Notes: generated by a model from the letters alone, not told the origin. Shown: positions 11,128-21,760, counted from the first letter of the stretch. The stretch is DNA of 64,000 bases from Marinobacter bohaiensis (GCF_003258515.1 NZ_QGEH01000004.1:1-64000), one strand, 5' to 3'. Numbers and translations: made by a program.

Positions 11128-13785
11128 ATGGCGGCATTCATCAAGAAACTCTTCAAAAATCGCAAATCCGACAGCGGCCCGGCCTCCGTTGACCTCAACC
11201 AGCTCAACCCGGACGACGCCAAGGACCTCGACACCCTGATCGAGTTCGCCCAGTCGGCGGAAACCAACAGCCAGAAGGCCGCCGCGGTCGAGAAAATCCC
11301 CCACATCAAACACCTGATCCCGCTTTATCCCGATGCCTCCGCGGCGCTGCGCAACATCCTCGCCCAGCGCATCAGCCAGCTGGCCCAGGGCTCACCCGGC
11401 CAGATCCAGGACGCGAAAAACGCCCTCGCCGGCGCCGACCTCCAGACCCTGATCCAGCAACTGTGCGAGCCGTCACCGACGGACCACGAACAGGTCTCGG
11501 CGGACACGGATCCGGCGCAGCTGCTAAAACTGGCCATTGAGGGCAAGACCGCCGCCGTGCGCCTGGCCGCCGCGGAGAAAATCGAGGCGGAAGACGACCT
11601 GCTCAGCCTGCAGAAAGCGGCCAAAGGGCGTGACAAGGGCGTCTACCAGCTGACCCGCAAGAAACTGCAGGCCCTGCGCCAGGACCAGGCCGAAGCCCGC
11701 AAGACCCAGGACGCCATCGACGAGCTGGTCCGCCAGACCCAGGAGCATGCCCGTACCGACAACATGCAGCTCTACAGCGCCCGCGTGGATAGCCTGCAGT
11801 CCCAGTGGCGCAACCTGTCGGCCCAGGCCTCCACTGAACAGCAGACAGCCTTCCTGAGCGCCATGAAGGAATGCCAGGACCGCATCCGCGAAGCGGAAGC
11901 GGCCTCCGAGCGGGAAGCGGAGTCCGACCGCAAACAGACCGAACGCCAGGCGACCCTGGAGCTGCTGCAGCAGACCCTGGACGACCTCAAGGCCAGCGTC
12001 GATCCGCGCGGCCCTTCCCTGTCGTCACTGGACGCTCTGCAGAAAACCCAGGAAAACCGCTGGATGGAAGCCACCCGGGAAACCGAGGTGGGCAAAGCCG
12101 AGCAAAAGGACTACCAGGCACTGATGCACGACCTGCGTCAGTACATCAGCGCGGTGCAGCGCCTGCACAACCAGCAGGAGCAACTCGACAACCTGCTCGC
12201 CAGCGAACAGCCGGACAGCGGACAACTCCGACACCTGCTGGACGACGTGGACTGGCCCGATGACTTTGCCCGCCCGGAGGCCATCGCGGCCGCGGCGCGC
12301 ACCCTCGGCCATGTGCAGAAAGAAAAGAAAGCCCACGCCAGCGACCAGAAAGAGCAGCAGAAGACCCTCGACCAACTGCTCGACCGCCTGGAGACAGCGC
12401 TGGAGCAGGACCATTTCGCCGAGTCCCGCCAGCTCCACAAACAGGCCCAGCACGCCTTCAACGCCCTGGACCACAAGCACGCCGGCTCACGCCACGCGCG
12501 CCTCACCCTGCTGGGGCGGCAATTGAAGGATCTGCAGGACTGGCGCGGCTTTGCCACCCGCCCCAAGCAGGAAGAACTGTGCGAAGCCATGGAATACCTG
12601 GCCACCCAGCACATGGAGCCGGAGGTCAAGGCGACCCACATCAAGGAGCTGCAACAGGAATGGCGCGATCTGGGCGGTTCCTCGGACCAGTCCCTGTGGC
12701 AACGCTTCAAACAGGCGTCCGACAAGGCCTATGAACCCTGCCAGGCGTACTTTGCCGCCAAGTCGGAGCTCAAGCACGTCAATATCGAGAAGCGGGAAGC
12801 GATTTGCCAGCAGCTGGAGGCGTTCGCCGAAAACGCCGACTGGCACAACGTCGACTGGAAAGCGGTCGAGCGCATTCATCGGGTGGCCCGGGAGGAATGG
12901 CGCGAAGCCTGGCCCATCGACTTCAAGGCCAACCGGCCGTTGCAGAAGCGGTTCGACCGCCTGCTCAAGCAGATTGAAGCGCCGCTTAACGAAGAGCGTC
13001 GTCGCAACGAGGCCCGCAAGCAGGAGATTGTCGACCAGGCGGAAGCCCTGATCAGCCATGAACCGCTGCAGGAAGCCATGGAACGGGCCAAGACCCTGCA
13101 GAAAGACTGGCAGGCCGTGGGCATCACCCGCCACCGGGAAGACCGCAAGCTATGGCAGGCGTTCCGCGCCGCCTGCGATGCCATCTTTGCCCGCCGGGAT
13201 GCGCAGCGGGCGGAACAGGCCGCCGCCGACACCGCCGCCGTGGAGACCGTGCGTCAACGGATCAGCGAAAGCCAGGCCCAGCGTGAACAGGCCGGTAACG
13301 ATCCGGCGCTGCTGCGCAATGCGTTGGATACCCTGAAAAAGACAGCAACACCCCGTAAACTCCCGGCCGACGTCAACGAAGCACTGAGCGCCGAGCGCCG
13401 TGCCCTGGAGTCCGCGATTGGGGCGCTTGAGCGTTCACAACAAACAGCGGACTGGGAAGCACGTCTGCAGCGCTTTGCCACCGAGCAGGAAGCTGTCGAC
13501 AGCACCCGACTGCCGGAGTCACTGCCGGCTCCACGGGAAATCGCCGTGCGCCTGGAAATCGCCACCGGCCAGCCGTCGCCCGAGGCGGACCAGGAGCTGC
13601 GCATGAAGCAGCAGGTAGAACGACTGGCCGCCGGCATGGGCAGCAGCAACCCGGACACCAGCCGTCCCGAGACGGAAATCGAACGCCTGGTGGATTGCTG
13701 GTGCGCCCAGGCCATCAGCGCCGACGATGCCGAGCAGCTGTTGCCGCGCCTGCTTCAGGTGCTGGCCCAGTGGAAAGCCGGCTAA
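11128..13785 (+). CDS. Large DUF349 domain protein, coiled coil
   Basis: An 885-aa, highly charged, mostly helical protein with long coiled-coil stretches and several DUF349-type repeats. These are seen as W-x-x-V/L-G patterns such as QQEWRDLGG and KDWQAVGITRHRED followed by LWQAFRAACDAIF. The N-terminal 150 residues look like helical (HEAT-like) repeats. DUF349 proteins have no firmly established biochemical role. No signal peptide is visible, so it is probably cytoplasmic. The start at 11128 (MAAFIKKLF) has a GGGGAG site; an ATG at 11101 is less likely. A hairpin follows the stop. Confidence 0.88.
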   Translation: MAAFIKKLFKNRKSDSGPASVDLNQLNPDDAKDLDTLIEFAQSAETNSQKAAAVEKIPHIKHLIPLYPDASAALRNILAQRISQLAQGSPGQIQDAKNALAGADLQTLIQQLCEPSPTDHEQVSADTDPAQLLKLAIEGKTAAVRLAAAEKIEAEDDLLSLQKAAKGRDKGVYQLTRKKLQALRQDQAEARKTQDAIDELVRQTQEHARTDNMQLYSARVDSLQSQWRNLSAQASTEQQTAFLSAMKECQDRIREAEAASEREAESDRKQTERQATLELLQQTLDDLKASVDPRGPSLSSLDALQKTQENRWMEATRETEVGKAEQKDYQALMHDLRQYISAVQRLHNQQEQLDNLLASEQPDSGQLRHLLDDVDWPDDFARPEAIAAAARTLGHVQKEKKAHASDQKEQQKTLDQLLDRLETALEQDHFAESRQLHKQAQHAFNALDHKHAGSRHARLTLLGRQLKDLQDWRGFATRPKQEELCEAMEYLATQHMEPEVKATHIKELQQEWRDLGGSSDQSLWQRFKQASDKAYEPCQAYFAAKSELKHVNIEKREAICQQLEAFAENADWHNVDWKAVERIHRVAREEWREAWPIDFKANRPLQKRFDRLLKQIEAPLNEERRRNEARKQEIVDQAEALISHEPLQEAMERAKTLQKDWQAVGITRHREDRKLWQAFRAACDAIFARRDAQRAEQAAADTAAVETVRQRISESQAQREQAGNDPALLRNALDTLKKTATPRKLPADVNEALSAERRALESAIGALERSQQTADWEARLQRFATEQEAVDSTRLPESLPAPREIAVRLEIATGQPSPEADQELRMKQQVERLAAGMGSSNPDTSRPETEIERLVDCWCAQAISADDAEQLLPRLLQVLAQWKAG

Positions 13786-13811
13786 CGGACGAAGACGGCA
13801 ACGCCTCGAAA

Positions 13812-13838
13812 CCGGCGTCCCGACAGACGGGACGCCGG
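13812..13838 (+). terminator. Hairpin after the DUF349 gene, probable terminator
   Basis: A perfect 11-bp stem (13812-13822 with 13828-13838) around a five-base loop lies between convergent genes. The following tract is only C/T-rich, so termination strength is uncertain. Confidence 0.6.
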
Positions 13839-13876
13839 CACCCTTCCTTCAGACAGACTTCGGGCTCCGGCCTTGC

Positions 13877-14140
13877 CTATTCCCGCGAGTGGGAGTGCAC
13901 GAAGTCCCGCGCCTGGGCCACCGCCAAACGCACCCGGTCCCGCATCTCCTGCATTTCCGGGTCGGCCAGATAGAAGCGCATATCGATCGAATGGCGGTAA
14001 TAACGCGTTGGCAGCCGGTTAAGAGCCACGCACATCACGTCCGCCAGATAGTCCTCGTCGTCCTCCGGTGCCCGCGTGTCTTCGATGGCATCCGCCACCA
14101 GGCGCTCGTAGAAATTATCGATTGTATCGAGCAACGACAT
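13877..14140 (-). CDS. ComFB-like late competence development family protein
   Basis: An 87-aa protein with the ComFB pattern: NFYERLVADAI, then DEDYLADVMCVALNRLP and YYRHSIDMRFYL. Cyanobacterial members bind cyclic dinucleotides; Bacillus comFB sits in a competence operon. No competence gene is adjacent here. A diguanylate cyclase lies 28 kb away in this window, but I see no direct link. The start codon is ATG with a GGAG-type site. It is convergent with the DUF349 gene. Confidence 0.8.
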   Translation of the reverse strand: MSLLDTIDNFYERLVADAIEDTRAPEDDEDYLADVMCVALNRLPTRYYRHSIDMRFYLADPEMQEMRDRVRLAVAQARDFVHSHSRE

Positions 14141-14388
14141 CCAGCACTCCTTCCTCAGCCGTCCGTTCCAACAAGCCTAGTTGGCCGTCTCGCCGCTGTC
14201 AGGTACCCGCAACCTGAGCAGTTTCGCCAATCCGGTTGGCAGCCCGCGTCATTACAGGAGCCGGAACGCGCCGTTATCTTGGCAGTCTACTTTTAGAGTG
14301 GTCGGGGCCGTGGCGGACTGAAGATACCGCCGGGAATAAGCGGGCCCGATCCCCCACCCGATCCCGCTTTGACGGCAGAGGAACAACA

Positions 14389-15597
14389 ATGACCACAGAC
14401 GCCTTTATCTACGATGCGGTGCGCACACCGCGGGGACGCGGCAAGAGGGACGGCGCCCTGCACAGCGTCAAGCCCATCACCCTGATGACCACGGTGCTGG
14501 ACGCCCTGCAACAGCGCAGCCAACTGGACACCGCCCAGGTGGACGACATCGTCATGGGCTGCGTCACCGCCGTGGGCGACCAGGGTGCCGACATCGCCAA
14601 GACCGCCGCCCTCGCCGCCGGCTGGGACGAAGTCGTGGCCGGCGTCACCCTCAACCGCTTCTGCGCGTCCGGACTGGAGGCGGTCAACCTGGCGGCGATG
14701 AAAGTCCGCTCGGGCTGGGAGGACCTGATCGTCGCCGGCGGTGTGGAATCCATGTCGCGGGTGCCCATGGGTTCCGACGGCGGCGCCTGGGCCAGCGACC
14801 CGGCCACCAACCTGACCACCGGCTTCATGCCCCAGGGGATCGGCGCCGACCTGATCGCCACCCTGGAAGGCTTCACCCGAGAGGACGTGGACCGCTTCGC
14901 CGTGAACTCCCAGCAGAAAGCCGCTGCCGCCTGGGAACAGGGCCACTTCAGGCACTCGATCGTGCCGGTCACCGACCAGAGCGGCGTGATGATCCTGGAT
15001 CGCGACGAACACGTGCGCGCCGGCACTACCCTCGAGTCCCTAGCCCAGCTCAAACCCTCGTTCCAGATGATGGGCGAAATGGGCTTCGACGGCGTGGCCC
15101 GGGAGAAGTACCACGATGTGGAAACCATCCATCACGTCCACCACGCCGGCAATTCCTCCGGCATCGTCGACGGCGCCACCGCGCTGCTGATCGGCAGCGA
15201 GGCCAAGGGCCGCGAACTGGGGCTCAAGCCCCGCGCCCGCATCCTGGCCACGGCGGTGACGGGGACCGATCCCACCATCATGCTCACCGGGCCCGCGCCG
15301 GCCACCCGCAAGGCCCTCGCCAAGGCGGGTATGAGTGCCGACCAGATCGACCTGTTCGAGGTGAACGAGGCCTTTGCCTCCGTGGTCATGCGCTTCCAGC
15401 GCGAACTGGAGGTGCCGGACGAGAAGCTCAACGTCAACGGCGGCGCCATTGCCATGGGCCACCCTCTGGGCGCCACCGGCGCGATGATCCTGGGCACCCT
15501 GCTGGATGAACTGGAGCGCCGTGAGCAGCGCTACGGGCTCGCCACCCTGTGCGTGGGCGGCGGCATGGGTATCGCCACCATCATCGAACGTTGCTGA
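14389..15597 (+). CDS. Acetyl-CoA C-acyltransferase (3-ketoacyl-CoA thiolase)
   Basis: A 402-aa thiolase for the last step of fatty acid beta-oxidation, cleaving 3-ketoacyl-CoA to acetyl-CoA and a shortened acyl-CoA. The acylated nucleophile is Cys92 ([12 protein letters not shown]); the catalytic histidine lies in [16 protein letters not shown] and the second cysteine in LCVGGGMG. The ATG at 14389 has an AGAGGAA site; the upstream reading frame is not thiolase-like. It is directly followed, after 25 bp, by the bifunctional dehydrogenase/hydratase gene, so the two probably form a complex. Similar to FadI/FadA; which of the two cannot be settled here. Confidence 0.94.
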   Translation: MTTDAFIYDAVRTPRGRGKRDGALHSVKPITLMTTVLDALQQRSQLDTAQVDDIVMGCVTAVGDQGADIAKTAALAAGWDEVVAGVTLNRFCASGLEAVNLAAMKVRSGWEDLIVAGGVESMSRVPMGSDGGAWASDPATNLTTGFMPQGIGADLIATLEGFTREDVDRFAVNSQQKAAAAWEQGHFRHSIVPVTDQSGVMILDRDEHVRAGTTLESLAQLKPSFQMMGEMGFDGVAREKYHDVETIHHVHHAGNSSGIVDGATALLIGSEAKGRELGLKPRARILATAVTGTDPTIMLTGPAPATRKALAKAGMSADQIDLFEVNEAFASVVMRFQRELEVPDEKLNVNGGAIAMGHPLGATGAMILGTLLDELERREQRYGLATLCVGGGMGIATIIERC

Positions 15598-15622
15598 GCC
15601 GGGACAGGAGAAGGATCCAATC

Positions 15623-17764
15623 ATGAGTGCCATTCATTACGACATCGACGACCAGAACATCCTCACCCTGACCATCGACATGCCCGGCCAGTCAGCCAAC
15701 ACCATGAACGCGGCCTTCCGGGAGGCGCTGACCGACACCGTCAGCCGCGTCGAGCAGGATCTGGAGCGCCTCCGCGGGATTATCCTGACCTCCGCCAAGA
15801 GCACTTTTTTTGCCGGCGGCGACCTGAACGAGCTGTACCAGGTCACCGAGGACCAGGCGGGTGACTTCGAAGCCATGGTCAACAACCTCAAGCGCCAGAT
15901 GCGCACACTGGAAATCGCCGGCAAACCGGTGGTGGCGGCGATCAACGGCAGCGCCCTGGGCGGTGGCCTGGAGCTGTGCCTGGCGTGCCATCATCGCGTC
16001 GTACTGGACGACGACCGGATCCAACTGGGGCTGCCGGAAGTGACGCTGGGCCTGCTGCCCGGCGGAGGCGGCACCCAGCGCCTGCCGCGCATGCTGGGGC
16101 TGGAAGCATCCTTCCCCTATCTGATGGAAGGCAAGAAGGCGACGCCGAAAGCCGCCCTCAAGGCCGGTATCGTCGACGCCCTCGCCTCCGATACCGACGA
16201 CCTGATCCAGCAGGCCCGCGCCTTTATCGACGCCAACCCCAGCTGTCAGCAGCCTTGGGACAGGAAAGGCTTCAAGATGCCGGGCGGCGGTCCCCAGCAT
16301 CCCGCCATGGCCCAGAAACTGGCCATCGCCCCGGCCATGCTGCGCCAGAAAACCAAAGGCTGTTATCCGGCACCGGAAGCCATCCTGTCAGCCGCCGTTG
16401 AGGGCGCCCAGGTGGATTTCGACAGCGCCCAACTGATTGAGACCCGCTACTTCGCACAACTGGTCTGCGGCCAGGTGGCCAAGAACATGACCGGCACCTT
16501 CTGGTTTCAGCTCAACGCTATCAAGGCCGGTGAGAGCCGCCCGCAGGGAGTCGACCGGGCACGTTTCCACAAAGTCGGCGTCCTCGGCGCCGGCATGATG
16601 GGCGCGGGCATCGCCTACTCAACGGCCGCGCGCGGCCTGGACGTGGTGCTCAAGGACGTGTCCCTGGAGAACGCCGAGAAAGGCAGGGGTTACTCGCAGA
16701 AACTGCTGGACAAGAAAGTCAGCCGGGGCCGACTGTCCGACGCCGAAAGAGACGCCGTGCTGGCGCGCATCCAGCCTACGGCATCCGCCGACGACCTGGA
16801 CGGCTGCGACCTGATCATCGAAGCCGTGTTCGAGGACAGCGACCTCAAGGCCAAAGTCACACAGGAGGCCGAACAGCGGCTCGCCGAAGGCGGGATATTC
16901 GCCTCCAACACATCGACCATCCCCATTACCCAACTGGCCAAAGCGTCCGCTCGCCCGGACAAGTTCATCGGCCTGCACTTCTTTTCTCCAGTCGACAAGA
17001 TGCAGTTGGTGGAAATCATCGTTGGCGAGCAGACCTCCGACGACACCCTGGCCCGAGCCTTCGACTACGTGCAGCAGATCGGCAAGATCCCCATCGTCGT
17101 GAACGACAGCCGCGGCTTCTTCACCTCGCGGGTCTTTGGCACCTTCGTCAATGAGGGCGTGGCCATGGTGCAGGAAGGCATCGCGCCAGCCAGCATCGAG
17201 AACGCCGGCGTCCTGGCGGGTATGCCGGTCGGGCCGCTGGCGGTCTGCGACGAGGTCAGCCTGACGCTGGTCCAGCACATCCGCAACCAGAGCCGGAAAG
17301 ACACCGAAGCCGCCGGCGGCAGCTGGCAGCCCCATCCGGCCGAGGCGGTGATCGACCGTCTGGTGGACGAGTTCGGCCGCAAAGGCAAAGCCGCAGGCGC
17401 CGGGTTCTACGACTATCCGGAGTCCGGCCGCAAACATCTGTGGCCGGGCCTGGCGGATGCCTTTCCGATAGCTGGAAAAGCCGATCTGCAAACCCTCAAG
17501 GACCGGCTGCTGTTCATCCAGGCGATCGAAACCGTACGCTGCCTGGAGGAGAACGTCCTGCGCACGGTGGCAGACGCCAACGTCGGCAGCATCTTCGGGA
17601 TCGGCTTTGCCGCCTGGGCCGGCGGCGCCATCCAGTTCATCAACCAGTACGGCCCGCGTGATTTTGTGGAACGGGCCCGGGAGCTGGCCGCAGGCTATGG
17701 TGAACGCTTCAGTCCACCGAAGCTGTTGCTGGACAAAGCGGAGCGCGATGAAAAATTTCAATGA
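15623..17764 (+). CDS. Bifunctional enoyl-CoA hydratase / 3-hydroxyacyl-CoA dehydrogenase
   Basis: A 713-aa FadB/FadJ-type protein that hydrates trans-2-enoyl-CoA and oxidises the L-3-hydroxyacyl-CoA with NAD. The N-terminal crotonase domain (to about residue 190) shows [16 protein letters not shown] and the [20 protein letters not shown] motif. The NAD-binding dehydrogenase starts near residue 315 with [13 protein letters not shown], and the catalytic histidine lies in GLHFFSPV. The ATG at 15623 follows an AGGAG-like site. Together with the preceding thiolase it makes a beta-oxidation alpha/beta unit. Confidence 0.94.
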   Translation: MSAIHYDIDDQNILTLTIDMPGQSANTMNAAFREALTDTVSRVEQDLERLRGIILTSAKSTFFAGGDLNELYQVTEDQAGDFEAMVNNLKRQMRTLEIAGKPVVAAINGSALGGGLELCLACHHRVVLDDDRIQLGLPEVTLGLLPGGGGTQRLPRMLGLEASFPYLMEGKKATPKAALKAGIVDALASDTDDLIQQARAFIDANPSCQQPWDRKGFKMPGGGPQHPAMAQKLAIAPAMLRQKTKGCYPAPEAILSAAVEGAQVDFDSAQLIETRYFAQLVCGQVAKNMTGTFWFQLNAIKAGESRPQGVDRARFHKVGVLGAGMMGAGIAYSTAARGLDVVLKDVSLENAEKGRGYSQKLLDKKVSRGRLSDAERDAVLARIQPTASADDLDGCDLIIEAVFEDSDLKAKVTQEAEQRLAEGGIFASNTSTIPITQLAKASARPDKFIGLHFFSPVDKMQLVEIIVGEQTSDDTLARAFDYVQQIGKIPIVVNDSRGFFTSRVFGTFVNEGVAMVQEGIAPASIENAGVLAGMPVGPLAVCDEVSLTLVQHIRNQSRKDTEAAGGSWQPHPAEAVIDRLVDEFGRKGKAAGAGFYDYPESGRKHLWPGLADAFPIAGKADLQTLKDRLLFIQAIETVRCLEENVLRTVADANVGSIFGIGFAAWAGGAIQFINQYGPRDFVERARELAAGYGERFSPPKLLLDKAERDEKFQ

Positions 17765-18071
17765 CCTGAAACGGGCCCGCGCTCGCGGGCTCCGCCTGAG
17801 GGCGTTTCTGCGCCCTCCCCTCCCGTTTTGTCAATCCGCTGTCCGGATTCATGGACAGATTGTCATGACCTCGCCGTCGTCGTGCGGTAGCAACCGTCTT
17901 TCCGCTTGCCTACAATGAGTTGAGGAACCTACAAAACGCGTGGGTGTCAATGGCCCCAGCCGGCATGGGTTCCGCCAACCCTGGTGCGACACCGCTCCGT
18001 TGGATATACGATGCCTGGGTCCCGGACAGCGCGTCCGGTGGACAATCAACCTCTGCAAAGACTGTAATAAC
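17765..18071. other. Intergenic region between the beta-oxidation pair and prc
   Basis: About 307 bp. A hairpin with 7-bp arms (GAGGGCG/CGCCCTC at about 17798-17817) may end the upstream transcript. The rest presumably holds the prc promoter, but I cannot name clear elements. No gene is supported. Confidence 0.5.
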
Positions 18072-20240
18072 ATGCCAATATCGATCCGCAAGCTGAGTCT
18101 CCCCCGCCTCCGGTCTCCCGTTGCCGCCCTGGCCCTTGGCCTCATGGTCACCTCGACGGCCGGCTTTGCCGCACTGGACAAGGACGCGGAAAAGACATTC
18201 ACGCCGGTAGCTCCCACGATCGATCAGGCCCGTGCCAACATCCTGATTGCCCGCCAGCTCCAGTTCACCCACTTCCTTGACCAGCGCATCGACTCCTCGC
18301 TGTCAGGCCGGGTGTTCGACGCCTACCTGGACCACCTCGACGGGCAGCACATCTATTTCATGCAAAGCGACATCGATCGCTTCGCGCCCTGGCGTTCCAA
18401 ACTCGATTCCGCCCTGAAAACCGGGCAGCTGGAACCCGCCTTCCAGATTTACAACCTGTTTGAGCAACGGGTCATCGAGCGACTCGATTACGCCCTGGAG
18501 CTGCTGGACGACGGCGTCGACGAGTTCGACTTCGAAGCCGACGAGCAGCTCAAGCTGGACCGCTCCGACGATCCCTGGGCCGCCGACCGCGACGCTCTGG
18601 ACGACGTCTGGAAGCGCCGCATCAAGAACGCGGTACTGGCCCAACGCCTGAACGGCAAGAGCGACAAGGAAATCGTCGACTCCCTGCGCAGGCGCTATGA
18701 GAGCCAGCGCTCACGCGCCATCCAGGTGCGCAGCGAAGACGCCTTCCAGATGTACATGAACGCCTTCACCAGCCTGTGGGACCCGCACACCTCCTACTTC
18801 TCACCGCGCACGTCCGAGAACTTCAACATCAACATGAGCCTGTCGCTGGAAGGCATTGGCGCGGTGCTGCAGTCCGACAATGAATACACCAAGGTCGTGC
18901 GCCTGGTACCGGGCGGCCCCGCCTCCAAACAGGGCCAGCTCAAGCCGGCGGACCGCATCGTTGGCGTCGCCCAGGGCAAGGACAGCGAAATGACCAACGT
19001 CATCGGCTGGCGCCTGGACGAGGTCGTGGACCTGATCCGCGGCCCCCGGGAGTCCGTGGTCCGGCTGGAAGTGATTCCGTCCAACGCCTCCGACGAGACC
19101 ATCACCCGCACGATCGACATCACCCGCGACCAGGTGAAGCTTGAGGAACAGTCCGCCCAGAGCGATATGATCAACCTCGAGCGCAATGGCAAGGACTACA
19201 AGGTCGGCGTGATCGACATCCCCACCTTCTACGCCGATTTCCAGGCCATGCAGGCGGGCGACCCGAACTACAAGAGCACCACCCGAGACGTACGCAAGCT
19301 GATCAACCAGCTCAAGGACGACGGCATGCAGGGTCTGGTCATCGACCTGCGCAACAATGGCGGTGGCGCGCTGCAGGAAGCCAACGATCTGGTGGGCCTG
19401 TTCATCGACGAAGGCCCCACCGTGCAGATCCGCAGCGCCGATAACGACGTCAGTGTGCTGACCGATGACGACCCGTCGGTGGCCTATAACGGGCCGCTGG
19501 TCGTCCTGGTCAACCGCATGAGCGCCTCGGCATCGGAAATCTTCGCCGGCGCCATCCAGGACTACGGCCGCGGCCTGATCGTCGGTTCCCAGACCTTCGG
19601 CAAGGGCACGGTGCAGGCCGTACGCCCGCTGAATCACGGCCAGCTCAAGATCACCCAGTCCAAGTTCTATCGCGTGTCCGGCGGCTCCACCCAGCACAAG
19701 GGCGTGATTCCGGACATCAACATCCCGACGCGCATCAACAAAGACGAGATCGGTGAAGACGCCCTCGACAACGCCCTGCCCTGGGACCAGATCGAGGCAG
19801 TGCCCCACGGTCGCTACTTCGATTTCAGCAGCGTCATCGACGATCTGCGCGAGCGCCACGAGGCGCGCTTCGACAAGAGCCCCGAGTTCCAGTTGCTGCA
19901 ACAGGAAATTGACCTGCTCAAGGGCCAGCGCAACCGCGAGTACGTCAGCCTGAACTACGACAAGCGCTCGGCCTACCAGACCGACCTGGAGTCGCGCCAG
20001 CTCAACATTGCCAACGCCCGTCGCGAGCTCAAGGGCAAGGAACCGTTCGCCGACTGGCAAGCGCTGGAAGACCATGAGGAAGCCGAGGCCGCCAACCCCG
20101 ACCAAGACGGCGACCACGACTTCATCGTCAAGGAAGGCGGGAACATCATGGCGGACCTGATCGAGCTGGATTCGCGCATGGCCTCGATCAAGAACCCGCC
20201 GGAGCGCATCACCGCCCAGGCGGACGAAAGCCTGAAATAA
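18072..20240 (+). CDS. prc: Carboxy-terminal (tail-specific) protease Prc
   Basis: A 722-aa periplasmic S41 protease that degrades proteins with nonpolar C-termini and trims peptidoglycan hydrolase systems. A signal peptide ends near STAGFAA. An N-terminal helical domain is followed by a PDZ domain (GIGAVLQSDNEY through VPGGPASKQGQLKPADRI). The protease core has a Ser/Lys dyad: Ser486 in SASASEIFAGA and Lys511 in FGKGTVQ, with the same 25-residue spacing as Escherichia coli Prc Ser430/Lys455. A C-terminal DUF3340-type helical region ends the protein. The start at 18072 gives a proper signal peptide. Confidence 0.95.
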   Translation: MPISIRKLSLPRLRSPVAALALGLMVTSTAGFAALDKDAEKTFTPVAPTIDQARANILIARQLQFTHFLDQRIDSSLSGRVFDAYLDHLDGQHIYFMQSDIDRFAPWRSKLDSALKTGQLEPAFQIYNLFEQRVIERLDYALELLDDGVDEFDFEADEQLKLDRSDDPWAADRDALDDVWKRRIKNAVLAQRLNGKSDKEIVDSLRRRYESQRSRAIQVRSEDAFQMYMNAFTSLWDPHTSYFSPRTSENFNINMSLSLEGIGAVLQSDNEYTKVVRLVPGGPASKQGQLKPADRIVGVAQGKDSEMTNVIGWRLDEVVDLIRGPRESVVRLEVIPSNASDETITRTIDITRDQVKLEEQSAQSDMINLERNGKDYKVGVIDIPTFYADFQAMQAGDPNYKSTTRDVRKLINQLKDDGMQGLVIDLRNNGGGALQEANDLVGLFIDEGPTVQIRSADNDVSVLTDDDPSVAYNGPLVVLVNRMSASASEIFAGAIQDYGRGLIVGSQTFGKGTVQAVRPLNHGQLKITQSKFYRVSGGSTQHKGVIPDINIPTRINKDEIGEDALDNALPWDQIEAVPHGRYFDFSSVIDDLRERHEARFDKSPEFQLLQQEIDLLKGQRNREYVSLNYDKRSAYQTDLESRQLNIANARRELKGKEPFADWQALEDHEEAEAANPDQDGDHDFIVKEGGNIMADLIELDSRMASIKNPPERITAQADESLK

Positions 20241-20282
20241 TCAGGACAGCCTCTTACCCCAGGGACCCGGGACGCGACCGAT

Positions 20283-21080
20283 ATGACCGACAATGGTGAT
20301 CGTAAACGCGCCCGGGCCCTGGAAAGCCTGCTCATGGACACGCTGCACGCGATCCAGTCCATGGAACAGGCGGAAAAGCTCGGCATTCCGCCGCTATCCC
20401 CCTCCAAAGACCGCAAAGCCGGCGACGACGACACCGATGACTCGCTCGTCGACCGCCTCACCGACCTGACCGGCTCCGCTTTCCGTTTTGCCCTGCGCAC
20501 CACCGACAGCTCCCTGAAAGCCGGGCGCGCCCTGCTCCGTTCCCAGGACAAGCTGCGCATGATGCTGGCCGCCGGCGATTCCCTGCGAGACGTCCGCGAA
20601 GTGGCGGGCCTGACCCTCAGCGAAATGAGCGAGGCCCTGGACCTGCGCGACAAGAGTCTGCTGGAAGCCGTCGAGAACGGCACGGCAACCCTGTCGTTCG
20701 AGCTGATCCTGCGTCTGGCCGCCCTGGTGGCCCGCAACGACCCGATCCCATTCGTCCTGCGCTTTACCCGCAACTACAACCCGGAAGCCTGGCAGTTGCT
20801 CAACGACTGGGGCGTCGGCCGCCTGCCACTGCAATTCGAGCGGGAACGGGAGTTCATCAACATCTTCCGCGGCCACGACCAGGCCCGCGAACTGTCCGAC
20901 GAAGGCTTCCGCAAAGTCCTCGAGTTCACCCGCCAGAGTTTCGAGATGTCCCTGCACTTCGTCGCCGAACAGGAGGCCGAAGTAGCGCGCATCCGGGACG
21001 CCACGGAAATGCCGGCCGACGACCCCGCCGCGACATCCGGCCAACGCAAGGCCCGTTCAAAGCCCCGCAAGACCTCCTGA
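20283..21080 (+). CDS. XRE-like helix-turn-helix protein
   Basis: A 265-aa predicted cytoplasmic DNA-binding protein. A helix-turn-helix of XRE type is visible at about residues 100-145 (LRDVREVAGLTLSEMSEAL, then LLEAVENGTATLSFELILRLA). The N- and C-terminal parts are charged and helical and contain no domain I recognise. It starts 42 bp after prc and may be cotranscribed with it. The next gene, on the same strand, belongs to the NiSOD operon with its own Fur-like control site, so this protein could be a local regulator, but that is inference from position. Confidence 0.8.
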   Translation: MTDNGDRKRARALESLLMDTLHAIQSMEQAEKLGIPPLSPSKDRKAGDDDTDDSLVDRLTDLTGSAFRFALRTTDSSLKAGRALLRSQDKLRMMLAAGDSLRDVREVAGLTLSEMSEALDLRDKSLLEAVENGTATLSFELILRLAALVARNDPIPFVLRFTRNYNPEAWQLLNDWGVGRLPLQFEREREFINIFRGHDQARELSDEGFRKVLEFTRQSFEMSLHFVAEQEAEVARIRDATEMPADDPAATSGQRKARSKPRKTS

Positions 21081-21197
21081 CCGCGCGCCCCGTTTTTCCT
21101 CATCCCCAAGCATCTCAGCCCAGATTCCCTGAGCCCGACAAGCGGCTCTTGATGATATCCATCATAAAACATGCCGTTGTTAGACTGGACAAATATA

Positions 21198-21231
21198 AAT
21201 GATAACGATTATCGTTGCGTTTATGATAAAC
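21198..21231. promoter_or_regulatory. Fur-box-like operator, two adjacent palindromes
   Basis: AACGATTATCGTT (21204-21216) and GTTTATGATAAAC (21219-21231) are perfect odd-length palindromes lying next to each other. GATAACGATTATCGTT closely follows the Fur box GATAATGATAATCATTATC. The site overlaps an in-frame ATG (21199) and sits about 35 bp before the likely TTG start of the first operon gene. This suggests iron (Fur) or another Fur-family repressor controls the NiSOD genes. Confidence 0.75.
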
Positions 21232-21264
21232 GAGATCATTCATTCGGCGACGGAGGTCGACAGC

Positions 21265-21681
21265 TTGCAACAGTGGCAGTCCCTGATCGTTGCCGGTAAC
21301 ACCGCCTTCGAGCGCGCCGACTACGAAACCGCCGCCACCCGTTACCGGGCCGCCTGCGAGCGGGCCCTTGAGCTGCTTGCGGAATGGCCCGATGCCGACG
21401 CGGTCACCGCGGCCCTGTGCGTCAGCTACCAGAACCTGGCGGATACCTATCTGGATCAGTGCCGGGTGCGCGACGCCCTGGAAACGTACCGGCGACTGCA
21501 CGAAGTGCTGGAGCTGGCTTACCGCAACGGCAACGCCAACCGGCGCAAGGCCGCCCTGAGCGCCAGCCGCCGCACCGTAACCGACCTGATGTGCATTATT
21601 CAGTCCCACACGCTCAATTCCGACTACGCTAAAGAAATACTGAAAGACGTCACCGCCTTCCCCCGGAGCCTCGTCAATTGA
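21265..21681 (+). CDS. Small TPR-like helical protein leading the NiSOD operon
   Basis: About 138 aa with a tetratricopeptide-like pattern: AGNTAFERADYETAATRYR followed by LCVSYQNLADTYLDQ and ALETYRRLHEV. No signal peptide is visible. I choose the TTG at 21265 because GGAGGT lies seven bases upstream; the ATGs at 21199 and 21223 fall within the Fur-like operator. The function is unknown. Its place between the operator and sodN suggests a role with NiSOD, perhaps as an adaptor in maturation or nickel delivery, but there is no direct evidence. Confidence 0.75.
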   Translation: MQQWQSLIVAGNTAFERADYETAATRYRAACERALELLAEWPDADAVTAALCVSYQNLADTYLDQCRVRDALETYRRLHEVLELAYRNGNANRRKAALSASRRTVTDLMCIIQSHTLNSDYAKEILKDVTAFPRSLVN

Positions 21682-21725
21682 GATGGCGTTCCGGCGCGAT
21701 GGCGCGTGCGGCTTTCGGTGTGCCA

Positions 21726-21760
21726 ATTCAGATACGGCCCCATGCAGTGCCGTTCTGAAT
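21726..21760 (+). other. Hairpin between the TPR gene and sodN
   Basis: Arms at 21726-21738 and 21749-21760 pair over 12 bp with one bulged base around a ten-base loop. No T-run follows, so it may act in mRNA processing or stability rather than termination. Confidence 0.5.

Noticed and set aside
21199-21264. ATG at 21199 or 21223 as the start of the TPR-like protein
   Set aside because: Both lie within the Fur-like palindromes and lack a ribosome site, whereas TTG at 21265 has GGAGGT seven bases upstream.
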